A DNA stretch of 64,000 nt from Pseudomonadota bacterium (GTDB taxonomy: Bacteria; Pseudomonadota; Alphaproteobacteria; Rhizobiales; Rhizobiaceae), in contig JAEYDD010000074.1 of assembly GCA_023404095.1 (NCBI GenBank), forward strand, positions 62,001 through 126,000, given 5' to 3'. Below the pieces are notes generated by a model that saw only the letters and a program-made list of their open reading frames with translations, had not been told where the DNA came from and searched no databases. Below, in pieces: positions 8,805 through 16,690 of the stretch (the stretch's first letter is position 1; each line of letters starts with the position of its first letter). The translations under genes and the position numbers were made by a program.

Positions 8805-10163
8805 CTACTTGATGGCGTCCCACGCCTTCTGGATGCCGTCGGCGACATCCGCGGACGACTTGCCACCGACGAAATCGACCATGCCGGTCCAGAATGCGCC
8901 GGCACCGATCTTTCCGGGCATCAGGTCGGAACCGTCGAAGCGGAAGGTCGTCGAGTTCAGAAGGATCTCGCCCTGCTTCTTCATCGGCGCGTTGGCGTAG
9001 GCTTCCTGGTTGGCGCTCTTGAAGGGCGTCAGGAAGCTGGACTGCGCCATCCAGACCTCATGGGCGATCGGGGTCTTGAGGAAGTCGAAGAAGGCGCGCG
9101 CGGCAGGCGTGTCCTTGGTGATCATCGCCAGCGTTCCGGCGCCTAGCACCGGATTGCCCAGATCCGACTTGGAGGCATAGGGGGGCATGTAGAAGAAGTC
9201 CGCATCCTGCCCGACGACCGTTCCTTCCGGGAAGAAGGAGGGAACGAAAGAAGCCTGGTGGTGCAGGTAGCACTTGGGCGGAGAGGAGAAGAGGCCCTTG
9301 GGGCTGTCGCGGAAGTCGGTCGAGGCGACGGCGGCGGCACCGCCGGCCACGAACTTGTCGTTCTTGGCAAACCAGCCGAATTCGTCGATCGCGCCGGTGA
9401 CAGCCGGATCCGAGAAGGGAATCGCATTGGTCACCCACTTGTCGTAGGTCTCCGGCGGCTGGGTGCGCAGCATAAGGTCCTCCACCCAGTCGGTCGCCGG
9501 CCAGCCGGTCGCCCCGCCCGAGCCGAGACCGATGCACCACGGCGTGCCGCCATCGGCGACGATCTGTTCCGTCAGCGCCTTCAGCTCCTCCATGGTCTTG
9601 GGAACCTCGTAGCCGGCGTCCTCAAAATTCTCGGGGACATACCAGACGAGCGACTTCACATCGATCTTGTAGGGGAAGGCGAAGAGATGGGCGTTGCCGT
9701 CCTTGTCCTGGTAGGTCGACAGGTCGACCCAGGACTGGCCGGCGGCATAGTTTTCCATCAGCCACGCCTTGGTATCGTCGCCCAGCGGGGTCAGATAGCC
9801 CTTGGAGGCGAGGTCGGCGATCAGGCCGGGCTGCGGAAGGATGGCGACATCCGGCGGGCTGCCGGCCTGGGTGTCGATGACGATCTGCTGCTCGTAGTTC
9901 TCGGAGGAGGAATATTTCACCTCGACGCCGGTGGCTTCGGTGAAGTAGGCAAAGACGCTGCGAAACAGCGCCTCGTCCTCGCCGCGCCAGGGACCGAATA
10001 TGGTGAGCGTCTGGCCCTTCAGGTCGTGGCCGGACTTGAACTCCTCGAAGCTCGACCAGTTGAACCTGGAATCCTCGCCCGGCTTGAACTTCAGATCGGC
10101 CGCACCGGCACTCCCTGCAAATAGCGCCATCAGCGCTGCTGTTGTCAGCAGTGTCTTTCTCAC
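8805..10163 (-). CDS. aglE: Alpha-glucoside periplasmic binding protein
   Basis: A 452-residue extracellular solute-binding protein family 1 member that captures alpha-glucosides in the periplasm. The start is GTG at 10163, directly after a GGGAGGAA ribosome site, and gives a classical signal peptide (RKTLLTTAALMALFAGSAGA) cleaved near residue 22. Further in-frame upstream sequence is Arg/Gly-rich and unlikely to be translated. The mature part shows LTIFGPWRGEDEALFRSVFAYF near residue 50, typical of sugar-binding proteins. First gene of the operon; a palindrome at 10232-10243 lies 69 bases upstream of the start codon. Confidence 0.94.
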   Translation of the reverse strand: MRKTLLTTAALMALFAGSAGAADLKFKPGEDSRFNWSSFEEFKSGHDLKGQTLTIFGPWRGEDEALFRSVFAYFTEATGVEVKYSSSENYEQQIVIDTQAGSPPDVAILPQPGLIADLASKGYLTPLGDDTKAWLMENYAAGQSWVDLSTYQDKDGNAHLFAFPYKIDVKSLVWYVPENFEDAGYEVPKTMEELKALTEQIVADGGTPWCIGLGSGGATGWPATDWVEDLMLRTQPPETYDKWVTNAIPFSDPAVTGAIDEFGWFAKNDKFVAGGAAAVASTDFRDSPKGLFSSPPKCYLHHQASFVPSFFPEGTVVGQDADFFYMPPYASKSDLGNPVLGAGTLAMITKDTPAARAFFDFLKTPIAHEVWMAQSSFLTPFKSANQEAYANAPMKKQGEILLNSTTFRFDGSDLMPGKIGAGAFWTGMVDFVGGKSSADVADGIQKAWDAIK

Positions 10164-10231
10164 TTGATTTCCTCCCTTGTTGGCCCGCCCGCGTCTGCGA
10201 GCTCCTCCGGTTCGCAAACTTCCGCGCCTCT

Positions 10232-10243
10232 CAAAGCGCTTTG
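10232..10243. promoter_or_regulatory. Candidate AglR operator 1 (aglE side)
   Basis: CAAAGCGCTTTG is a perfect 12-bp palindrome with a central CG, the form typical of LacI-family operators. It lies in the 270-bp divergent region, closer to aglE, so binding would repress the agl operon. Its AAAGCGCTT core recurs immediately before aglR (10417-10429). Confidence 0.6.
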
Positions 10244-10414
10244 GACGGCAAGAATTCCCTATCGGCGGCTTTTCGTCAAGCCACTTCCGTCAGAGTTGGG
10301 CGCGCGTCGCCGCTTTACGCGTTGCAGCAAGGCTTTTGCGGCGCAAACACTCAATTTCCCTTTCACAGAAAGAACGGCTGATGCTAGATGGTTTCCGCGC
10401 TTGGAACGGGAGGC

Positions 10415-10431
10415 TTCCAAAGCGCTTGGAA
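10415..10431. promoter_or_regulatory. Candidate AglR operator 2 (aglR side)
   Basis: TTCCAAAGCGCTTGGAA ends three bases before the aglR ATG. It shares the CAAAGCGCTT core with the site at 10232, but is an imperfect palindrome with one extra A. The position suggests autorepression of aglR. It also occupies the place of a ribosome-binding site, so translation of aglR may be weak or begin elsewhere. Confidence 0.5.
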
Positions 10432-10433
10432 TC

Positions 10434-11477
10434 ATGAAGGCTAGGGATGTGAACCTCAAGCAATTGTCGGAGTTGCTCGGCCTGTCGCAGACGACGGTGA
10501 GCAGGGCGCTCAACGGGTATCCAGAGGTGAACGCGGAGACACGCCAGCGTGTCCTCGATGCGGTGCGCAAGACCGGATACAGACCGAACCGCGCGGCACA
10601 GCGGCTGGCGACGGGCCGTGCCGGCTCGATCGGGCTCGTGATGCCGACTGCGGACGGCCACGATTCCGACGTCCATTTCGGCGAGTTCCTCGCCGGCCTC
10701 GGAGACGAGGCCGTCCGGCACGATTTCCATTTCGTCATCAACCCGAGCCATCCCGACGACGAGGAATCAACCTGCAAGCGGCTTGTGGCAAGCGGCAACG
10801 TCGATGCGCTGTTCATCGCCTACATGCGCGTGAACGATCCGCGCATCGCCCTTCTGAAGTCACTGTCGATTCCATTTCTCGTGCACGGGCGCTCGATCGG
10901 CCCACCGCTCGACTATCCCTTCCTCGACATCGACAACACCGCTGCGTTCCACGACGCGACGAAGCTTTTGGTGCAACTGGGGCACCGGCGCATCGCGCTT
11001 TTGAACGGCCCGGAACACCTGGCCTTTGCGATCCGCCGGAAGAAGGGTGTGGAGCGTGCACTGGCGGAAGCGGAGGCGGGCCTTACCCTGAAGGAGGCCT
11101 GCGTGCAGCATTCGGCAATGACGGACGAGCACGGCTATCGCGGCATGCAGCGCTTCCTCGCCCTTGACGAGCGGCCGACCGCGGTTCTGTGCTCGAGTAC
11201 CGTGCTTGCGCTCGGCGCCGTTCGGGCGATCAACCAGGCCGGGCTGAAGATCGGCTCGGACGTCTCGCTTATCGCCCATGACGACGTCCTGCCGATGCTG
11301 AAGCCGGAAAACTTCAGCGTGCCGCTGACGACCACGCGCTCGTCGCTGCGGACCGCGGGTTCGCGGATAGCCAAGCGGCTGATATCCCGCATCCTCAACC
11401 TGGAAACCCTGCCCGAGCAGGAACTGTGGAAGGCCGAGCTGATCGTTCGCGCCTCGACGGGGCCTGCTCCACGATAG
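10434..11477 (+). CDS. aglR: LacI-family regulator of alpha-glucoside use
   Basis: A 347-residue LacI/GalR repressor. The N-terminal helix-turn-helix (NLKQLSELLGLSQTTVSRALNG, residues about 5-26) is followed by the hinge helix (RAAQRLATGRAG) and a periplasmic-binding-protein-like effector domain from about residue 60. The domain includes GLVMPTADG and the conserved VSLIAHDD near residue 280. The ATG at 10434 is chosen because the helix-turn-helix begins just after it; the in-frame region upstream back to 10164 is promoter DNA. It is divergent from aglE with two candidate operators between them. The inducer is probably an alpha-glucoside, by analogy with Sinorhizobium AglR. Confidence 0.93.
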   Translation: MKARDVNLKQLSELLGLSQTTVSRALNGYPEVNAETRQRVLDAVRKTGYRPNRAAQRLATGRAGSIGLVMPTADGHDSDVHFGEFLAGLGDEAVRHDFHFVINPSHPDDEESTCKRLVASGNVDALFIAYMRVNDPRIALLKSLSIPFLVHGRSIGPPLDYPFLDIDNTAAFHDATKLLVQLGHRRIALLNGPEHLAFAIRRKKGVERALAEAEAGLTLKEACVQHSAMTDEHGYRGMQRFLALDERPTAVLCSSTVLALGAVRAINQAGLKIGSDVSLIAHDDVLPMLKPENFSVPLTTTRSSLRTAGSRIAKRLISRILNLETLPEQELWKAELIVRASTGPAPR

Positions 11478-11555
11478 CGCTCGAACGCCTGGCGTGATCG
11501 CGGCGGCGCTGGCGTCAGTCCATGCGGCTGCGACGGCTTCGTCGCCTGCATCCGA

Positions 11556-11578
11556 CGCGGGGCTGATTCCTCCCCGCG
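11556..11578. terminator. Possible hairpin between convergent aglR and folD
   Basis: CGCGGGG (11556-11562) and CCCCGCG (11572-11578) form a 7-bp GC-rich stem with a 9-base loop in the 119-bp gap between the convergent aglR and folD. There is no clear T-run on either side, so it is a weak terminator candidate. Confidence 0.3.
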
Positions 11579-11596
11579 CCGTCCTTGCTCACCGTG

Positions 11597-12496
11597 TCAG
11601 AACCGCGGCGCCTTGAGCCCGGCCTTGCGGTAGGCCGCGATCACCGTATTGGCCATCAGCATCGCGATCGTCATCGGGCCGACACCGCCGGGCACAGGCG
11701 TGATCGCGCCTGCGACCTTCGCGCATTCGTCGAAGGCGACGTCGCCGACGAGCCGGGACTTGCCCTCGCCCTTTTCCGGCGCGGGCACGCGATTGATGCC
11801 GACGTCGATCACCGTCGCACCGGGCTTCACCCAATCCGCCTTCACCATCTGCGGCCGTCCGACGGCGGCGACCAGAATGTCGGCGTTGCGGCAGGTGGCC
11901 GCGATGTCCCTGGTGCGCGAGTGCGCCGAGGTCACGGTGGCGTTGGCATTCAGCAGAAGGGCGGCCATCGGCTTGCCGAAGAGGTTCGAACGGCCGATGA
12001 CGACCGCGTTCAGGCCGGACAGGTCATCGCCGCGGATGCCGCGAACCAGCACCATGGCACCGGCCGGCGTGCAGGAAATGAGCCCGCCTTCGAGGTCGCC
12101 GGTCGCCACCTTGCCGGCGTTGACGACATGCAGCCCGTCCACGTCCTTCTCGGGCAGGATGGACTGGATGATCGGTTCGGAATTCAGATGCTTCGGCAGC
12201 GGCAGCTGCACGAGGATGCCGTGGATCGTTTCGTCAGCGTTCAGTTTTTCGACGAGCGCCGCCAACTCCTCCTGCGTCGTGTCCTCGGGAAGCGTGTGCT
12301 GGATGGAGGTGAAACCGCATTCCTTGGCCATGCGACTCTTGGAGGAAACATAAGCGTGGCTTGCCGGATCGTCACCGACGATCACGACAGCCAGTCCCGT
12401 CTTGACGGCTGCCTCCTGCTCGAGCTTCCGGGCGGCGGTCTTCACCGCCTCAATCACGGAAGCGGCAACCTGCTTCCCATCGATAATGGTGGTCAC
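11597..12496 (-). CDS. folD: Methylenetetrahydrofolate dehydrogenase / methenyl-THF cyclohydrolase
   Basis: A 299-residue bifunctional enzyme of one-carbon metabolism. It interconverts 5,10-methylene-THF, 5,10-methenyl-THF and 10-formyl-THF using NADP+ in the cytoplasm. Signatures are VGDDPASHAYVSSKSRMAKECGF near residue 42 with the catalytic Lys, HGILVQLPLPKHL near 80, the nucleotide-binding VVIGRSNLFGKPMAALLL near 165, and PVPGGVGPMTIAMLMANT at the end. The GTG at 12496 follows a GAGGAG ribosome site and matches the family's N-terminus (TTIIDGKQVA); upstream in-frame sequence is not conserved. Confidence 0.97.
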   Translation of the reverse strand: MTTIIDGKQVAASVIEAVKTAARKLEQEAAVKTGLAVVIVGDDPASHAYVSSKSRMAKECGFTSIQHTLPEDTTQEELAALVEKLNADETIHGILVQLPLPKHLNSEPIIQSILPEKDVDGLHVVNAGKVATGDLEGGLISCTPAGAMVLVRGIRGDDLSGLNAVVIGRSNLFGKPMAALLLNANATVTSAHSRTRDIAATCRNADILVAAVGRPQMVKADWVKPGATVIDVGINRVPAPEKGEGKSRLVGDVAFDECAKVAGAITPVPGGVGPMTIAMLMANTVIAAYRKAGLKAPRF

Positions 12497-12862
12497 GTTC
12501 TTCTCCTCGCGGCCTTCGCGAAAATCTAATGTCCAGACGGCGCCGGTATTGGCCTCAAAGCGTCCTATGCTGTCCCGAATAGAACTTTGCAAGCACGAGT
12601 GAAACCGGTCCGCGCAGAGCGCGGCACAAAGCCGCCCTCACTTACGCCGCTCGCCACCCTTTGCGAAGGCGCACAGGTTAAAGAACCATGAACCTGTGCG
12701 CTCGATCTTTAGCGATCAACTTAAAGCACCCTTCAGCCGAAGCTGATACACGCATAGCGACGCATGAAGGATCGTTGCAGCAATGCCTGAATTTCTCGTC
12801 TCCGGCCGGAAAACGCGCTTCGCAGTAGCTGTGGCAGGCCACGCCTGTCGGAGGGACGGGCG
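12497..12862. other. Divergent intergenic region with an 11-bp inverted repeat
   Basis: This 366-bp stretch between folD (-) and the glycosyltransferase (+) holds no supported gene. It contains a perfect inverted repeat: GCGCACAGGTT at 12669-12679 and AACCTGTGCGC at 12691-12701, with an 11-base spacer. Neither side has a T-run, so it looks more like a protein-binding site or RNA hairpin than a terminator. Promoters for both flanking genes must lie here. Confidence 0.6.
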
Positions 12863-13657
12863 ATGAACGTTCAATCCCGTTCCACCGTCATGAAGGCGTC
12901 GCAGCGCGACATCCTGGGCCTTCCGGTGTGCGATCTCGACTGGGCCGGCGCGTTCGACTTCGTTTCAGGCCTCGCCGAAATGCCGATCGGCCAGACGACG
13001 ATCGCGTTCCTGAACGCCAACAACGCCAACCTCATGCTGCGCGACGACGAATATCGAAGCGCGCTCGAGCGCCAGATCGTGCTGCCCGACGGGCATGGGG
13101 TCGACATCGCATCGCAGGTTTTTCACGGCAGCTCCTTCCCCGCCAATCTCAACGGCACAGACTTCGTGCCGGCGCTGCTCACCTACATGGCCAAACCGAA
13201 GCGCGTCGCGCTGATCGGTGCCGAACATGAGGTGCTGCAGCTCGCCGCGCAGAAATTCCGCGAACACACGCCCTGGCACGAATTCCATGCCATTTCCGAC
13301 GGGTTCTTCGACAAGAAGGATTCCGATGCCGTGGTCGAGAGAGTGCGGCGGCTTGCGCCCGATATTTTGCTGGTGGCGATGGGCACGCCAGTCCAGGAAA
13401 AATGGATCGACCGCCATGTGTCTCCCGGCCATGCGCGGCTGGTGATCAGCGTGGGCGCCCTGTTCGACTTCGTCGCCGGCCGCGTTCCGCGTGCACCGCC
13501 CCGCATGCGCAAGCTGCGCCTGGAATGGCTTTTCCGCCTGGCACAGGAGCCGAAGCGGCTGTGGTACCGCTATGTCGTCGGCAATCCCGTCTTCCTCTAT
13601 CACGTGGCACGCTACAAATTCGGCACGCTGCTGGGGCGCAACGACAACGGCGCCTGA
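12863..13657 (+). CDS. WecG/TagA/CpsF-family glycosyltransferase
   Basis: A 264-residue GT26-type transferase. Family motifs are clear: FLNANNANLML near residue 52, LPDGHGVDIASQVF near 75, LLVAMGTPVQEKWIDRH near 170 and the C-terminal VGALFDFVAGRVPRAPP stretch followed by GLEWLFRL-type sequence ending in ARYKFG. Relatives transfer ManNAcA, ManNAc or glucose-type sugars to a lipid-linked acceptor during surface polysaccharide assembly. The acceptor here cannot be told from the sequence. It stands alone: folD is divergent and a strong terminator follows at 13682. A GGAGGGACGG ribosome site precedes the ATG. Confidence 0.9.
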   Translation: MNVQSRSTVMKASQRDILGLPVCDLDWAGAFDFVSGLAEMPIGQTTIAFLNANNANLMLRDDEYRSALERQIVLPDGHGVDIASQVFHGSSFPANLNGTDFVPALLTYMAKPKRVALIGAEHEVLQLAAQKFREHTPWHEFHAISDGFFDKKDSDAVVERVRRLAPDILLVAMGTPVQEKWIDRHVSPGHARLVISVGALFDFVAGRVPRAPPRMRKLRLEWLFRLAQEPKRLWYRYVVGNPVFLYHVARYKFGTLLGRNDNGA

Positions 13658-13681
13658 CCGCTTATCACCGTGGAGATGGAG

Positions 13682-13721
13682 AAAGACGCCGCGTGGCCCT
13701 GTTCACGCGGCGTCTTTTCTT
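13682..13721. terminator. Strong bidirectional rho-independent terminator
   Basis: AAAGACGCCGCGTG (13682-13695) pairs perfectly with CACGCGGCGTCTTT (13704-13717), a 14-bp stem with an 8-base loop. TTTTCTTTT follows on the plus strand and an A-run precedes, giving a U-tract on the minus transcript too. It separates the convergent glycosyltransferase (+) and the flagellar operon ending at 13743 (-). Confidence 0.92.
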
Positions 13722-13742
13722 TTCCGGCCAGGAGCCTGGCCG

Positions 13743-14273
13743 TCAGTGTCCGGACGTTTCGGAAGATGCCGCCTCGCCGGCAGCCTCGCTTCGAACGATG
13801 GCCGTCCCCTTGCGCGTCGGCTTCACGCCGACCTCGACCTTGGCGATGTAGTCGATCTGCTCCACCAGCACCTCGTCGATCACCTCGTCGCCGAAGCGCT
13901 TGTTGAGCCCGTCCTTGACGCGCGCCTTGAAGGCATCGACGTCGAAACGGTCGAGCTTGCTGACGTCGATCAGGCGCTCGCCCACCAGCAGCGAATAGAG
14001 CTCGTCCGTCAGCGCTTCGTTGATCGGCAATACCTGCTTGGCGGCCAGATCCTTGTTCGCAGTATAGGACAGCCGCGTGAGGAAGTACCCCTTCACCGCG
14101 CCGTCCGATATGACCGGGATCGTCGCCTGCCCGCCCTTGACGAGCTCCATCGCCGCGGCGCGGGCGGCGGCCTCATCATCGACCCTCGGCGCGGCCGCCA
14201 TCTGCATGGAGAAGTACACCGAGCCCAGCGTGAGAACGCAGATCCAGACGCCGGTGAGGATCAGTTTGATCAC
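13743..14273 (-). CDS. Uncharacterised membrane-anchored protein of the flagellar operon
   Basis: A 176-residue protein starting at GTG 14273, which overlaps the stop of the flgN-like gene (GTGA). Residues 4-24 form one hydrophobic helix, probably an uncleaved anchor. The rest is soluble and probably periplasmic, with a block ATIPVISDGAVKGYFLTRLSYTA near residue 50 and a charged C-terminal half. Its strand layout (external-facing domain after a single helix) recalls FliL-like proteins, but I see no true FliL signature and fliL itself is at 43654. Last gene of the unit that begins with the flgJ-like gene. Function unknown; a flagellar role is inferred from position. Confidence 0.75.
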   Translation of the reverse strand: MIKLILTGVWICVLTLGSVYFSMQMAAAPRVDDEAAARAAAMELVKGGQATIPVISDGAVKGYFLTRLSYTANKDLAAKQVLPINEALTDELYSLLVGERLIDVSKLDRFDVDAFKARVKDGLNKRFGDEVIDEVLVEQIDYIAKVEVGVKPTRKGTAIVRSEAAGEAASSETSGH

Positions 14274-14638
14274 GGCTGGTACCCCAGGCGGAACTGTTCC
14301 TGCGAATAGGTGCCGTCGGCCTCCTGCTCGCGCACGGCGTCCTTGAGGAGCTGAACGACCGCGCGGGCGGCTTCGAGATGTGCGGCGATGCGCTGCGCAT
14401 TCACCGCCAGCTTCTCACGCAGGCTCTGCATCTGCGGCCCGAACGAGCGCGGCATCGTTTCAGCAGCGACATCGCGCGAGAGCATCGACAGCTCATACAG
14501 GCAGCGGCTCTTGTGCGCGTTGGAAGTCTGAAGATCGAACTTGGGGTCGACGCCGATGCCGGCGTTCTCCGCGTCAACGATGTTCTCAAGCCGGTTCAAT
14601 ACCGTGCGGATGCGGAGATCGTTCGTTGCCATGTCCAT
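14270..14638 (-). CDS. FlgN-like flagellar export chaperone candidate
   Basis: A 122-residue, largely helical protein. The ATG at 14638 has a textbook GGAGG ribosome site six bases upstream; a TTG further out at 14656 is less likely. The middle carries CLYELSMLSRDV. The C-terminal part (LREKLAVNAQRIAAHLEAARAVVQLLKDAV, then a TYS turn) looks like the long helix pair of alphaproteobacterial FlgN proteins, which chaperone the hook-filament junction proteins FlgK and FlgL before export. Both clients are encoded in this window (20397-22896). Identification rests on pattern and context, with no diagnostic motif. Confidence 0.62.
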   Translation of the reverse strand: MDMATNDLRIRTVLNRLENIVDAENAGIGVDPKFDLQTSNAHKSRCLYELSMLSRDVAAETMPRSFGPQMQSLREKLAVNAQRIAAHLEAARAVVQLLKDAVREQEADGTYSQEQFRLGYQP

Positions 14639-14652
14639 TTTGTATCCTCCGA

Positions 14653-15216
14653 TCAAGCTGTCTTGTTGTCGTTGCCGCCGCGCTCAACGTCGGCGAATGT
14701 ATTGCGCTGAAGCTCCTGCACCATTGCGGTCGAGACGCGCTGCGCGTTCGGATCGATCACTGCAATGTCGGCGCCGGAAGCGCTTTTCTTCTGGTTGTCC
14801 TTGGTCAGGCTGGCGGCGATACCGATGCCGCCGCTTTTCGAGATGACGTCGCCGATCTGCTCGGCCATCATGCCGCGCCAGATCTCGCCGGCTGTTCCCT
14901 TGCCGTAGACATCTTCGCTGTCGGCGGGCAGCATCGACTTCACGAAGTTCTGCAGAACCATGGCCTCGAACTTGCGATAGGTTTCCGGGATGGCCTTGTT
15001 GGCGGAAACGGCGCTCGCGCCCGTCGCGGCCGACACAACCGAGTCGCGGTTCAGGATGCCAACGGCCGCGCCGAATCCGGCGCCTGCGTCGGCAAGGCTG
15101 TTTGCCTCGAAGCTCGCGCGGTTGGATTTGAGCTTGGCCTGCGCCTCCTGCACGGATGCAGGATCGGCCGCCCGCACGACATCAAGCACCAGATCACTGG
15201 GGGGTGAAATTGCCAC
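14653..15216 (-). CDS. Rod-binding protein (FlgJ N-terminal type)
   Basis: A 187-residue protein starting at GTG 15216 behind a GAGAGG ribosome site. Residues 80-135 (YRKFEAMVLQNFVKSMLP, then GTAGEIWRGMMAEQIGDVISKSGGIGIA) match the rod-binding domain found at the N-terminus of enteric FlgJ. The peptidoglycan-hydrolase half is absent, as usual in alphaproteobacteria, so the hydrolase must be a separate protein; the lytic transglycosylase at 25230-25802 is the natural candidate. It is followed 14 bases later by the flgN-like gene and preceded by a 316-bp gap. Confidence 0.85.
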   Translation of the reverse strand: MAISPPSDLVLDVVRAADPASVQEAQAKLKSNRASFEANSLADAGAGFGAAVGILNRDSVVSAATGASAVSANKAIPETYRKFEAMVLQNFVKSMLPADSEDVYGKGTAGEIWRGMMAEQIGDVISKSGGIGIAASLTKDNQKKSASGADIAVIDPNAQRVSTAMVQELQRNTFADVERGGNDNKTA

Positions 15217-15532
15217 GGTTCTTTGCCTCTCGGGTATCTCGGAGACCGCCTGCCATCATGGCCGACCGCCCACAGTTCATCGCGAAGATCCCGAACCGCC
15301 GGCTCGATGGGCGCTTGCACGCCGACCCGAACACGACCCAGATGGTGGGCTTTCATCCTTCGTCTCGGATTCGACTATCGCTGCTCAACCTTACGGGAGG
15401 CTGATCTCGTGAAATGCATTGCCAGGGATCAAAGCCCGGCGGCAAGCGGCCGGAACAGATCCGCCCAAGGCACGCATCAGCGCCTCGGGCTGGCCCGCAC
15501 TGCTTGCAGCGATCGGGATTTTCGAAAGGGAA
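15217..15532. other. Gap between the fliJ-like and flgJ-like genes
   Basis: This 316-bp stretch has no supported gene. It probably holds the promoter for the flgJ-like/flgN-like/unknown unit. I see no clear terminator after the fliJ-like gene, so read-through from fliR is also possible. A 48-codon plus-strand frame at 15258-15404 has no recognisable features. Confidence 0.5.
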
Positions 15533-15931
15533 TCAGCGACTGGAGCCGTCGCCATGGGCGATGAACTGGTCGATGAGGTCGTAGACGGCGTTGTCGGCCG
15601 CTTCTCGATCCTCGGCGCTACGCGCGTCGCGCATCTGCTCTTCGAGGCGGTCGGCCTTCGTACGTTCACGCATGATGCGCATTTCGTGCATCTGCTGGAC
15701 GCCGGCCAGCATCACGTCCTTGTGGCGCAGCTTGCCGATCTGCGCGGCGTAGATGCCGGAGAAATTGCGGTGAACGGGGTTGAGCGAACTGATGGCACCG
15801 GCGACGGCATCCATGGTCTCCGTCACCTCCTGACGCTGCTGCGTCGTCACCGCCAGGTCCATCTCCGCCATCTGCTCGAGGTGGCGCTGAACGGAGACCA
15901 GACGCTTGAGCTTGTCGGATCGCTTGGTCAT
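15533..15931 (-). CDS. FliJ-like coiled-coil flagellar protein
   Basis: A 132-residue protein that is almost wholly charged and helical (DKLKRLVSVQRHLEQMAEMDLA at the start, RTKADRLEEQMRDARSAED near residue 95). That is the antiparallel coiled-coil profile of FliJ, the ATPase-stalk protein of the flagellar export apparatus that links FliI to FlhA. It lies 9 bases after fliR and two genes after flhA, in the same transcript. FliJ proteins diverge strongly in sequence, so the call rests on size, coiled-coil pattern and position. Confidence 0.65.
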   Translation of the reverse strand: MTKRSDKLKRLVSVQRHLEQMAEMDLAVTTQQRQEVTETMDAVAGAISSLNPVHRNFSGIYAAQIGKLRHKDVMLAGVQQMHEMRIMRERTKADRLEEQMRDARSAEDREAADNAVYDLIDQFIAHGDGSSR

Positions 15932-15940
15932 CGTTCGTCC

Positions 15941-16690
15941 TCAGCGTCCTTCGAAGACCGGCACAAAGCTGGTGGCGAAAATCTCCAGCAGCGAGGAGAT
16001 GCCGAAATAGACGAGGAACAGGCCGCCGAAGATGATGTAGGGCAATGAGATGAAGTAGATTGGCATCTGCGGCGCGAGCTTGTTGATCAGGCCTACGGCA
16101 ATGTTGAACAGCAAGCCATAGATGATGAAGGGGCTTGCCAGGCGCAGCATGATGATGAAGGTCTCGACCAGGGTATCGGTGAGCGTAATCAGCGCGCTCT
16201 GCGGATTGAAGCCGCCCATCGGGATCGCCGTGTAGGAATCAACCAGCGCCCGGAAGACGATGTGGTGGAAATTCAGCATGAACAGCACCATCAGGCCGGC
16301 AAAGCTGATCAGGTTCGTCAACTGGTTTTCCTGCGCGTCCTCGAGCACGTCCTGCGAGGGCGGCGCGTTGAAGCCGATCATCATCGTCAGCACCGTGCCG
16401 GCGAACTGCAGGCCCAGCACGTAGTAGCGCGTGATCAGGCCGATGACGGCTCCGGTCAGCGTCTCGAAGCCGATCAGCTCGAGGTAGCCCAGCGTGGTGC
16501 CCTGCGTCTTGGGATAGATCGTGTCCCACAGGATCGGCAGGATGCCCATCGAAACCGCGACGGCGACAAACAGCCGGATCTGCATGGGCAGGCGCGCCGA
16601 AGCGAAACCCGGCAGCAGCATGAAGCATCCGCCGACACGGCAGAAGGCGGCGAACAAGGCCAGTACCGTGCCCTGCGGATCGGTGATCAT
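15941..16690 (-). CDS. fliR: Flagellar export gate protein FliR
   Basis: A 249-residue integral membrane protein with about six hydrophobic helices, and a core subunit of the FliP-FliQ-FliR export gate. Recognisable stretches are FCRVGGCFMLLPGF near residue 16, LPMQIRLFVAVAVSMGILP near 34 and the C-terminal GLINKLAPQMPIYFISLPYIIFGG near 205. The ATG overlaps the flhA stop by four bases (ATGA), so it is translationally coupled. Length is normal. Confidence 0.95.
   Translation of the reverse strand: MITDPQGTVLALFAAFCRVGGCFMLLPGFASARLPMQIRLFVAVAVSMGILPILWDTIYPKTQGTTLGYLELIGFETLTGAVIGLITRYYVLGLQFAGTVLTMMIGFNAPPSQDVLEDAQENQLTNLISFAGLMVLFMLNFHHIVFRALVDSYTAIPMGGFNPQSALITLTDTLVETFIIMLRLASPFIIYGLLFNIAVGLINKLAPQMPIYFISLPYIIFGGLFLVYFGISSLLEIFATSFVPVFEGR

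Noticed and set aside
10164..10433. N-terminal extension of aglR through the divergent promoter region
   Set aside because: Sequence is not conserved-looking, contains the candidate operators, and the helix-turn-helix starts right after ATG 10434.
15258..15404. A 48-codon plus-strand frame in the gap after the flgJ-like gene
   Set aside because: No clear ribosome site, no family features and convergent with flanking minus-strand genes; could be chance.
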